DNA from: Dichetophora obliterata
Lineage: Eukaryota > Arthropoda > Insecta > Diptera > Sciomyzidae
Length of the DNA stretch: 64,000 nucleotides
Assembly: GCA_963920525.1 (NCBI GenBank)
Contig: OY986437.1
Span: 60,158,330 to 60,222,329 of the forward strand
Reading direction: 5' to 3'
The notes beneath the pieces were generated by a model. It was not told where the DNA came from, made no database searches, and was given only the letters and a program-made list of their open reading frames with translations. Below are positions 45,262 through 55,059 of the stretch, piece after piece (the first letter of the stretch is position 1; the number at the start of each line of letters is the position of its first letter). Both the position numbers and the translations under genes were made by a program.

Positions 45262-47518
45262 CCAGGGAAACCGGTGGCGAACCTTTACAGGATAACATGT
45301 CTGACTGTCTCAACCTGGCGAGGCCAGCATAATCCTTGTCAAATCTCCTCAAGTCGACTCAAACCTCCACGTGGTGTTTCCTGGGCAACGTCAAAACTGA
45401 CAACCATTAGTTTGGCGGCTAATCTGAGCGGCGGGCCTTCCTAGGATTAAAACAGGTCGTGCGTCGGGTTTGAAACCCATCCGAAAAACCCATTTAAATG
45501 AAAACAAATAAGAATAGAAGAAAACTGATGCCCAAATCTGATGACGACTACCGCAAACGAAAAACTGATAACGATTTACGGATTTGCACCTGGAATGTCC
45601 GAACCTTTAATTGGGAAGGTGCCTCTTTCCAACTGACTGATGTCTTGGAAAGATACAAAGGTGATATCACTGCTATCCAAGAAATGCGATGGAAGGGACA
45701 GGGTTGCATTCGGCATGCACCCCGTGATATCTACTACAGCGGCCATGCGGAGAAGCACGAGTTCGGATGCGGATTTGTAGTAGGCAAGAAACTACGGCCC
45801 CACGTCCTGCGATTCACACCTGTGAACGAACGCCTTAAAATAATCCACATCAAGGTTAAATTTTTTATTATAAGCCTATTATGTGCGCACGCTCCGACAG
45901 AAGACAAAGACAATGAGACCAAGGAAATTTTGTGCGAACACCTTGAAAATGCTTATGAGCGCTGCTCCCGTCACGACGTAAAAATCTTGCTTGGTGACTT
46001 CAACGCTAAGGTAGGCAAGGAAAATACATTTGATCCAATAGTCGGAAAGTTCAGCTTAAACGACAATACCTCCAGTAACGGAATGAGGCTGATCAAATTG
46101 ATCACATTTTGATTGACGGAAGGCACTCTTCCAGTGTTTTGTATGTACGCACGTTCTGTGGTGCAAACATTGACTCGGATCACTATCTTGCCGCAGCCAA
46201 GATCCATACACGTCTTTGCGCAGCTAAAAAATACATGCAACCCTATACAGAGAAAGCTCAGTGTGCTCAGCCCAATCCACAAGAAATTCGATCCCACTTT
46301 CAGTGCCAATTACCGTGGGATAAGCTTTCTTAATATCGCATATAAGGTCCTGTCGATCGTTTTATGTGAAAGATTGTAAACGAACTGATGGGACCTTTTC
46401 AGTGTGGCTTCAGACCTGGAAATTCCACCATCGACCAGATTTTCACGCTGCGACAAATCTTTGAGAAGACTCAAGAAAACAAGTCGACACCCACCATCTT
46501 TTTGTCGACTACAAAGCAGCCTTCGATAGCCCAATAAGGAAGCACCTGTACTCCACCATGTCTGAATTTGGTATTCCTGCAAAACTAATACGACTTTGCA
46601 GGATGACACTGAGCAACACCAGCAGCGCAGTTAAAATCGGGAAGGACCTCTCCCCACCATTTGTTACCAAACGAGGTTTCAGACAAGGTGATTCCTTATC
46701 GTGCGACTTTTTCAACCTAATGACGGAAAAGATCATCAGAGCTGCTCATCTGGGACGTAGTGGCACAATATTCTGCAAGAGTGTTTTGCTGCTTGCGTAT
46801 GTTGATGACATCGATATCATTGGCCATAGTACGCGTGAAGTCAATGCATCATTCTCCAGATTAAAAAGAGAGTCAAGTCGAATGTGTCTGGCAGTGAATG
46901 CAGATAAGACGAAATACTTGGTGTCAACAAACAAATAGTCCCAACGTCTTGGATCCCACGTTACAGTTGACAATACCTCCTTCGAGGTTGTGAAGGACTT
47001 CGTCTATCTGGGATCTATCATAAACTCAACCAACGACATCAGCATTGAGATCAAACGAAGAATAACTCTTGCTAACAGGTGTTACTTTGGGCTCAGTAGG
47101 CAATTGAGAAGCAGGGACCTCAGAGACCTGTCTGATGAAAAGACTTTAGGAGCATTCGAAAGAAAGATTCGTCGTAAGATCTACGGACCAATCTGCGTCA
47201 ATGGCAAGTACCGAATACGGTGGAATGATGAACTGTATGAGCTGTACGCTGACATCGACATAGTCAAGCGCATTAAAATCGAGTGGCTTCGCTGGAAGAC
47301 GATGCTCCAGTGAAGAAAATATTCGATTCGGTACCTAGCGGCGGTCAACGCAGAAGAGGACGACCGCATCTTCGTTGAAAAGACCAAGTAGAGGACAACT
47401 TGATGAAGCTTGGAATTTCCAACTGGAACCAGCAAGCGAAAGACAGAAATGGCTAGCGCAAATTCTTAGATGAGGCCAAGACCGACATACGGTTGCAGCG
47501 CCAACTAAGTAAGTAAGT
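45262..47518 (+). mobile_element. RTE-type non-LTR retrotransposon, internally deleted
   Basis: This element stands out by its higher GC and less degraded coding sequence. It runs from a GC-rich 5' UTR at about 45262 through endonuclease and RT to a (TAAG)n tail, TAAGTAAGTAAG at 47507-47518, as usual for RTE elements. At least two internal deletions are inferred from missing protein segments. Confidence 0.85.
45498..47506 (+). pseudogene. RTE ORF: AP-endonuclease and reverse transcriptase
   Basis: Endonuclease motifs: LRICTWNVRTFN, AIQEMRW (catalytic E), HAPTEDKD, LLGDFNAKVG and, after an internal deletion at about 46085, QIDHILIDGRHSSS and SDH. The rest of the linker is deleted to ANYRGISFLN (46306). 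RT motifs: GPFQCGFRPGNSTIDQIFTL, VDYKAAFDSP in a shifted frame (46505), RGFRQGDSLSC (46675) and AYVDDIDII (46795; usually YADD). The C-terminus reads through KDFVYLGSIIN to LRWKDQVEDNLMKLGISNWN. In-frame stops and shifts are at about 46380, 46510, 46938 and 47310. It is not functional. Confidence 0.88.
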
Positions 47519-48551
47519 AGTCCGATCGAATACTCAGTTTCGGTTTCGGTTACGGCCAGTTTCGGCCCTTTTTGTCAGCCATATTGAGGCCGAATAGCCG
47601 AAACTAGCCGAAACTTTTGGTAAAAATTTCGGAACATTTCAAGAATAGCGACAACTTTAATTTTTAATTTTTTTTACAGATTATATGGATTTTGGCCTCC
47701 TAACTCCATCAATTGGTTTAGAAGTTATAGGACTCTAAATTTAGAAAAATATGCTACAAATTTTGCTATATTTTTAAATTTTTTAACAAAACTACACTTT
47801 ATGGGTATTATAAGAAAGGTAATTTAAGTACCTATTCAACAAGGTAACTATTCAAATATGAAAAATCTAGGCATAACTTTTAAAGATATAAACATTTTTA
47901 GTGTAGTGCTTTCGTAAAAGGGAAACCACTAGTTTTCCTGACAAATTCTAAATATAATAATAGATATATCTTAAAAAGTTATGAATGAATTTTCATGTTT
48001 CATACCTTAATTATGAATTCGTCTATAATTTTAGTTATCTTATTTAATTTTTTATTTTATGCGTTCGATACTATCATTTTCGATTTTATCATCGTCAGCA
48101 ATTACCATTAAAGTTTTATAGGTACTGAAGCCAAAAATTGATAACTAAACTTCCGAATTAAAGAAAACGAAATACATACTTCTATTCTTATAATACAATA
48201 CTAAACCTTTAAAAAAACAGAAACACTTTGTTTTGTAGTTTTAAAAAAATGTACATTATAGGTGCATACTATTTTGAGTGTGTACGGAAGTGTGTAATAC
48301 AAAATAAAATAAAAAATAATCTCATTTATTATTTAAGTAAACTTCAATTAATTATTATAAGCTTCAATACTCAAATAATACTTTTTTTTGTACTAGTAGT
48401 ACTTTTGTTTTCTTTTAATAAAAAAAAAATAATTTGTAATTACTTAAATTTTCATATTAATATCCAGTTTCGGTTTCGGTTTCTGCCGAATATTATAAAA
48501 TAGCCGAATATTCGGTTTCGGTTACGGCCAAAACTCAGCTTTCGGTAGGAC
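47519..48551 (+). mobile_element. TCGG-rich TIR element, longer copy
   Basis: The left end reads GTCCGATCGAATACTCAGTT with CGGTTTCGGTTACGGCC following. The right end (about 48465-48551) has the inverse layout: 'ccgaatattcggtttcggtt', 'acggccaaaactcag' and CGGTAGGAC. Length is about 1 kb. It has no credible ORF. A partial inverted relative is at 38340-38775. Its left end abuts the RTE tail. Confidence 0.6.
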
Positions 48552-48630
48552 ATTATTTAAAATACTTCTCAGAAGGTTTTGTGATTGCTTGACTTACCGC
48601 CTTATTTTGTGTTAAGAAAATGCAAATGAG

Positions 48631-48703
48631 CGACCAGCAAGACACGAGAAGCAATAGTATTTTGTTTAGAAAAAAATTATTGCTTCTCGTGTCTTGCTTG
48701 TCG
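48631..48703. repeat. Second copy of the GACACGAGAAGCAATA hairpin
   Basis: The arms 48631-48656 and 48678-48703 pair with one mismatch over 26 bases, with a 21-nt loop. The stem core GACACGAGAAGCAATA and the downstream 'tcgttggtgtg' are identical to the hairpin at 24626-24761. The loop sequence differs. Confidence 0.85.
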
Positions 48704-48744
48704 TTGGTGTGTTTTTTCGAATTACAAAGTAAAGTGGTTAGTTT

Positions 48745-49152
48745 TTCTTCGATATAGACAAAAATGCAAGCCAGGTGGCTGTAAACGTGAATAGTGTTTA
48801 TGATCCTGTTACTATAGCAGCCAATTATGTGCTACTTTGGTTTCGTTTATTCGATTCCAGTAATTTTGATGTCAAAGATGCACCACGCTTTGGAAGGTCA
48901 ATTTTCGAAAATGTCGATAAAACCACTTGAATTAGGCTGGATAAAAGAAAGCTCGATGGTATGGGTGCCACACGAGTCAACGCTAAGAAACCTCATGGAC
49001 CGAATATTTATCTGCGATTCACTGCTCACTCGTATAAAAATCGACCCATTTCTAAAACGGATGGTGGCTTTTGATGAAAAGTGAATCGCTGTAAGACGGC
49101 GCAAACGGTGGCCAAGCCAGGATTGCCGGTCAGGAAGGTTTTACGTTTAGTT
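48745..49152 (+). pseudogene. Mariner transposase N-terminal remnant
   Basis: One frame gives an HTH-region pattern (NASQAAVNVNSVYDP, LLWFRLFDSSNFDVKDAPR-FGRSI). A second frame gives MVWVPHESTLRNLMDRIFIC, SLLTRIKIDPFLKRMV and FDEK (first catalytic D), followed by AQTVAKPGLPVRKVLR in another frame. This matches the first half of mariner transposases with WVPHEL. The C-terminal half is missing, and frameshifts and a stop are present. Confidence 0.75.
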
Positions 49153-50476
49153 TTAGGTTATTTCATTATTTTTATTTAGGTTATTCAAACTTTTCAGGAA
49201 GGTGCAAAAGTTTTTATGAGATAGGCATAATGAAATAACCTTCAAAATGGCAACAAAAACGAAAAATGTGCATATTTGAACTAAATCGGATAGTGCTTAC
49301 TATGTTAAATAAATACTTAAATTTAATACAAAAAAGGATTTCTGTTTGCTACAAAAGAGCGATCTTATTGCAGTTTATTTTGATATTTAAAATAATTTAA
49401 CATTTTTAATACAAACGAAAAAAATATACTATAAAAGGACTCCTTTCTGTCCAAAACTGGTTTAAAAAAATTGTTTTCTTGTAATTTTCTACAAATAATA
49501 AAAGAAATTGAGTTTACCATCTTCGTTTTAACTAGATTCGAGATAATCGAAAAATGGTTTAGGCTAAACCGATTTTTTTTTAGTTTTGTGTGAACTTAAA
49601 TGGTGAACTTTTGGTTCTAACTTTAAGATTTGGTTTTTCTTTTTATACATTTTATGTTCTTTTTTGAAAACATGTTCAAAATTTGTTTAACTACTCAGTG
49701 TGACGAAAAAAGGAATATTTAAAATGACAAAAGCCATTTGTAGAAATTCTCAAAGAGGGACATGTTGAGAAACCATCGCAGCTGGTTTGACCTCTCGATA
49801 TCGTTACTATTTTTTTAATTGGTTTTTAAAGTTTAGGTGTTCGAATTTTGTTGCGGCTAAATTCATGTTTTACAGTCATTTGCCTTATTAGAAATAAAAA
49901 ACTAAATCCACTTATACTCAGTAGAATTTAACTTAGAATATGATTGTGTAAGAAGGAATCTAAAAAAACCGAACGGAGCATGTAGCGAAGCCAATTTTTG
50001 TAATTTGTGTAAATTTCTCAAAAATGTTTGTGTTTCAATGAATTCTATGGATGATAGGTTTGGATTAGAACGTTTTTGGTGTATTTTATAAAAATAATAC
50101 GATATGAAAAAAAATTTAAAAATTTAAAAAATAATTACATGAAGGGCTTATTGCAATAAGGTGATAAGCCACATGATCTAAAAAATCAATTTTTTACGCT
50201 CAATACATTACCTAATGCATTGCCAAAAGCCAATAAAGAGATTTTGGCTATTTTTTTATAGAATTTTGAACTTTTTTGTAAAATTTTTCCTATTCAATTC
50301 CATTTCTACATACAAAAATTACTTTTTTAAAAACTTTACATTTGATATTGTTTTTAATAATTCTAAAAAATATAATTTTTTTAGAATTACATATATGTAA
50401 GCTTAATGCCAATTAAGTTCATGAAGCAACATTTGATTTACATTTGATTATTTCCAAATATTTTTTATGTGGCTTA
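49153..50476. other. Non-coding AT-rich stretch
   Basis: No gene or element ends recognised. Confidence 0.4.
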
Positions 50477-51294
50477 CCAGTTAGCACAAAAACGTTGTAA
50501 AAGTGTCGCAAAAGAGTCGCCAATACACGTAACGTAATAACAACTCAAAAAGCAGATATTTTACACTTATTTTGTAGCAACTTATGTTGTAACTAGGCGA
50601 AAAATGTGTTAGAATAATGTTATAAATATATTGTTAGTACAAACTTAAGTTACTTGAAAAATCCCAAAAAGTTTTTATTGAATTATTCTTACATTACAAT
50701 TCAAGTAAAATAACGTTACTATAACAAATATTTTTTTTTACTGGAGTTAGTTTTTGTTATAATGACAGATTTTTTAACAAGGAATTTAGTACTGATGACA
50801 TAAATATTCCTGATTGAAAAAAAACAAGTTCTTAAAAAGTTTTTTGCATATACAATTCCCTAGTATAATTTTCATTATACTAGTGATAATTTTTGGGAGT
50901 GTATTTTAAAAGGCAAAGACAATTTGGAATGTAATAAAAAGATGTGAAATTTAATTGAAAATCTGAAGAGTTATACACTAAAACTGTACAACAAAGACCA
51001 TTTTGTCGATCAATGTTTGTGTTTTACCTCTAGAAAACTCAGGCGCTACCCAAAAAATAAAATTTATTAAAATAATTTGGATTTCGAGTTCATAATTTCT
51101 GCGTAATGATGTTTACTATATAGCTAAATATATTTTTTTAAGTTCCTAGTGTCATATTGCTCTGAAAATTCTAAAAGAAAATAATAAATACTAAGGAATA
51201 TCGTATTTAAATTTATTACAATCAAAATTCATAGTGTAAACAAAAAATCAAATATGGCGAGTATGAAGTTCTTAGACACTTTTTTCCAAAGTTC

Positions 51295-51850
51295 CTCAAG
51301 TAACCTCAAGTAACCTCAATATATAGTTCTGGCAACTAACTAAATACCAAAAGTTACAAATATTTTTTTAAAGTTGTTGCAACTGCATAATAACCTTAAT
51401 GCAACATTTACTAACAAAAATTTTATTCAAAACTTCTTGCAACTGAATTATAACTCCAATACAACGTTCATGTAACTAATTACATTATATAAGTTGCATA
51501 ATAACCTCAATACTTCGTTCTAATATCAAGCAAAATTTTATAAGTTACAATTTTGTTTCTTTTTAAATTGCAGCAACTGAATAATAACCTTTATACAGAA
51601 TAAGTTTGCAATGATTATTTTCAATGTTCTTGCAACTTAATAAAAACCTCTATTCAACGTTATTTTTTCTAACTACATTTTTTTTTAGAGTTCTAATTAT
51701 GTTTCCTTAAGTTGTTGCAACTGAATAATAACTCCAATACAACTCCAATACAGCATAAGGTTTCATTGACTATGTTCAATGTTCTTGGAACTGAATAAAA
51801 ACATCATTTCAACCTTCTTGCAACAAAACAAGTTCACATAATTTCACAAT
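51295..51850 (+). repeat. Irregular tandem repeats of 'gcaactgaataataacctcaatacaac'
   Basis: About eight degenerate units, spaced roughly 50-90 bases, each with 'gcaact.a.taataac..caatacaac'-type text ('taacctcaata' 51310, 'taaccttaatgcaac' 51392, 'taactccaatacaac' 51452, 51730 and others). No ORF. Confidence 0.65.
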
Positions 51851-52329
51851 GATTCATAGTCTCGTTGAACGCTGAAATAAAACAAAAATGGATTACATGG
51901 TAGTAGAAGCCTACACAAATAAATTGACAAGCAAAGCAGAATTTTTTGTGAAAAATAAAATTTATATTTTACTTATGGCATTATAGTGCATCACAGCCAT
52001 TGGCGTCGGAAGCGGGGGGCAAGGGGGCAGTTGCCCGCCACTTTTTTAGCTAGATAAACAATTTAAAAAGAAAACTTCGAAAGTTATTCAAAAAATCAGT
52101 TTTTTTACAACGATATAATTTTTATATTATATATTTTCCTCTTCTTTCTCTCTTCTTCATAAGCATGCTTGCGGATAACCATTTTCTTTCTCTGTGTTTG
52201 CAAGAAGATAGAACAAAATGTAGAGTTTCTACTGCAAACCCACCACATCAGTTTAAAGCACCCTTAAGTATGTAGCTGAATGCTTGTTAATTTTGCAATT
52301 CTGGTAAGAAAAAATTTGACATGTTCTTA

Positions 52330-52598
52330 GGGGCTTTCCATATTGGACGACATTCTGTACGATAAGTTAGATGGAAAACTAATGGGACTATTTGATTGAG
52401 CGTTCGAACGAACCAACTTGTAAAGCAACATCATTAATTGCAAGCTCTCAAGTAGAACACATCCGGCATAGTTGTACAAAATTGTACAATCGGCAGAAAA
52501 AAACCAAAAATTTCGACTAACGTTTTAGCTTACGCTTGGTACTACATGTTGTACAATCTGCCATGTTGGTCCAATGTTTTGGACCATGCGAAAGCCCC
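52330..52598. mobile_element. MITE with TA target, GGGGCTTTC ends
   Basis: The element is 269 bp with left end GGGGCTTTCCATATTGGAC and right end ...GCGAAAGCCCC, flanked by TA at 52328-52329 and 52599-52600. Inner words 'attgtacaa' and 'tggtccaa..ttggacca' are palindromic. It interrupts the hAT sequence. Confidence 0.75.
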
Positions 52599-52758
52599 TA
52601 CTGTGAATTAGCTAATGAAAATCCACCTTGACGCTTTGAACAAACATCAAATCCGGTTCCTTCAGTACAGTTGCCATTATATGATCGGCTACGAAAAGAT
52701 TATTTCGAAATTTTAGATTTTCTCTCAAATGAGATAACGGCTAGATTCGATCAAACAG

Positions 52759-52901
52759 GTTGATATTTTACTTTTTTTTTATTTTTGCATGTTTACACCA
52801 GCTTCACTCAACCGACTCACTTTGATTTAACATTCGGTGAGTCGGTTGAGTGAAGCTAGTGTAAATTGGCACTTTGTAAATCTTATTGTACATTTAAACA
52901 G
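52759..52901 (+). other. Intron of the hAT remnant
   Basis: The donor AACAG/GTTGAT and acceptor TTTAAACAG/ATC are normal. It is 143 nt, about half of it occupied by a hairpin. Confidence 0.65.
52792..52865. repeat. Near-perfect hairpin inside the hAT intron
   Basis: The arms 52792-52820 and 52837-52865 pair over 29 bases with a single mismatch (C/T). The loop is 16 nt. The stem contains CTTCACTCAACCGACTCAC. Confidence 0.9.
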
Positions 52902-53502
52902 ATCTTGACACTCTGGAATCGTTGGAAAATATTGTAATCGAAGCCTTCAACGGAAAAGTGCCTTCTGAACAAAATCTAAAAACAAAACTAGATCTTTATG
53001 CAGATGACTTTGATGTGAGCGACCTCTCCACGCGCAACTTAAATTGCTGAAGCAATTGCCTGGCCAAACACCTTCAAATTGTATTGGCATTGTATCCCAA
53101 TTTGTAAAAAATTCGGATACTGTAAAAAAACTATTAAATGAAGTTGAAAAACTTATTGCTTTGCTTTTGACTGTGCCTGCATCAGCAGCTTCATCTGAGC
53201 GTTTTTTTAGTGCACTAAGACGACTTAAAACGTATCTTCGAGCAACTGACACAGAAACGACTCACTCATTCGGCACTTATACACATTCACAAAGATAAAA
53301 CCGAAGAATTGAATTCGATGGAGGTGGTGAAAGAGTTTGTTTCTCGCAAGGACACAAAAAACATTTTGGAATAATTTAAATTGATATAACTTTTTGTACC
53401 TTACTGCATTTAAACCATGTTAAGATATACCTATTTCTTATTTATAAAAAATTTAAATATTTTTTATATATTTTTATATTTTAAAGTTTTATATTAAAGT
53501 TT

Positions 53503-53735
53503 TTTTCCTAAATGACCTATATATTTGTTATGTTGACTTTATTTGTTAAAATCATATCTGATTTTAAATACAAATTCTAGTTGTTTGATAGTTTAAAATC
53601 GTTTATTGAGCTTAAGGTCAAAGTTAGAACAATTAATTGTTCTAACGAATCTTTCCAAAGAAACAACAACAACAACAAAGTTTTTTCAATATGAAAAGGA
53701 AAAAAATCACTAGCTGATCTTATTGCACAATATCT
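53503..53735 (+). repeat. Palindrome repeat family, copy inside the hAT
   Basis: As 9115-9350, with a 24-bp perfect palindrome (53623-53646, core AGAACAATTAATTGTTCT), 'aacaacaacaacaa' and the end 'gaaaaggaaaaaaatcact'. Confidence 0.75.
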
Positions 53736-54707
53736 GCCCGGCTAAAGGCGTCATCAGAAATCTTTGTGATGCCCTTGCAAGCGCGCACTAACGCACTGCA
53801 CCACCGGGGCGATGAGATTTGAAGTGTCAATTTCTCAGTTTTTCTTAATTTTCATAATTTCACATTTGTTTTTGTATTTTTGTTTTACTTTAGTCTCTAT
53901 GCTTATGTTATTATATGTAGTCCAACAGCCTGCCGGAAGTCTGCACTAACAAAGCATGTTTACTGAAGTTGTTTTTAGAACTAAATAAATTTTAAACTAA
54001 AATAAAAAATTTGTTCACATTCATGTTTCTTTGAAGAACTTTTGGTGAACTTTTTTGCACCACCATTTGTACTGCCCCCCCATTTGTATTTCCGACGCGC
54101 TTGGTCACAGCAAAATTGGAAACATGTAGTAACTTCCCTATAACTTAATAAAATCATCTTCAAACAGAAGTTTTGAACATTTAGTTGTTGTGTCATTGTT
54201 GTGTCACTTAGTCTCATCTAGGTTGCTAACTCGTTACTGTATTTGTTACAATTACAATACACAAACATTTTTTATAGGTGCTTTAAAAAGAAATGTAAAA
54301 ATGTTACTTTAACGTGAAAATTACTTATTTGTTTAAAAACTTTTTGAAATATATTTACAAGAAGTGCATTTACTCGTAACATATTTAACACCGTTGTTTA
54401 ACTAATTTGCAACAAAACGAATGGATTGTTACAAATTACGTATTTCAAACTTTAATACAATCCATTTGTGACTAAATTTATTTAAAAAAACTGGAATACC
54501 ACGGAATTATAACATATTTTTGTTACAAATCGAAATCTGTGCTAGCTGGGTTATCATGTTCTTGCAATAAGCCTTACATTCAAAATTTCTCGACCTCTAC
54601 GTTCGGTTAAAAAACAATTTTTTTTCGAAACTTTCTTTTAATAAAGCTGGTGTGCAGCGAAATTAACAAAAAATCTGGCTGACATAAGTAGTGAAGACTG
54701 ATTTATC

Positions 54708-54959
54708 ATGTCTTGTCTTCGTGACCGGCGTTTATATGATAATGTCCGCTTGTACCTGGCATACCTGTATGACAAATCGGACTCTATTTGTATAGATGGT
54801 ATAACTAAAACAAGTGTTATGGTTTCGATACATCAAGAAGGTCTTCCAACGGAGCTAGAAGATTTGAAGAAAATTTTCATAAACTACCATGAAAGCTTCA
54901 ACTTATCCTCTAAAGATGTTGAAAATGATCTCTCTGCATTCGCATCGCATACACATTGA
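54708..54959 (+). pseudogene. Short upstream ORF of LINE C, possible ORF1 piece
   Basis: An 83-codon frame starting ATG at 54708 with an acidic, helix-like sequence and no domain I recognise. Its position before the endonuclease suggests a shortened ORF1. It lacks the strands seen in the ORF1 tails of LINEs A and B, so this is uncertain. Confidence 0.35.
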
Positions 54960-55059
54960 AAGCGGATTTGGCACCTTCAAAGATCTCGTACTTACACAAA
55001 AAACTACTACTGCTCCTAGCTCTCACGCTATTACGACTCCTATCTCCCAAAACCAGCCT

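Larger units (their letters stand above)
52610..53374 (+). pseudogene. hAT transposase C-terminal part with intron
   Basis: Exon 1 ends YDRLRKDYFEILDFLSNEI-TARFDQT. Exon 2 begins DLDTLESLENIVIEAFNG. After a frameshift near 53030 it reads LLKQLPGQT and then the hAT dimerisation core LLTVPASAASSERFFSALRR, and after another shift THSALIHIHKDKTEELN to ILE-stop at 53374. This is the standard hAT C-terminal region. The BED finger and most of the catalytic domain are absent. The intron 52759-52901 joins the exons in frame (GATCAAACAG/ATCTTGAC). Confidence 0.8.
51998..54103 (+). mobile_element. hAT transposon remnant, nested
   Basis: The left end CATTGGCGTCGGAAGCGGGG and the right end ..TTTCCGACGCGCTTG are inverted over about 12 bp. 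Flanks A/G-TCACAGC at 51990-51997 and 54104-54111 agree at 7 of 8 bases. The interior keeps only the C-terminal part of a hAT transposase and has received further insertions (52330-52598 and 53503-53735). Confidence 0.75.
50477..54550. mobile_element. Large TIR element interrupted by a hAT element
   Basis: CCAGTTAGCACA at 50477 is inverted against TGTGCTAGCTGG(G) ending at 54550, with TTA on both outer sides (50474-50476 and 54551-54553). Without the inserted hAT (51998-54103) it is about 2 kb and non-coding, with repeated internal units. A 3-bp TTA target would fit PIF/Harbinger, but the ends do not look typical, so the class is open. Confidence 0.55.

Noticed and set aside
45576..47435. Several minus-strand ORFs over the RTE element
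   Set aside because: They are antisense to clear endonuclease/RT motifs on the plus strand.
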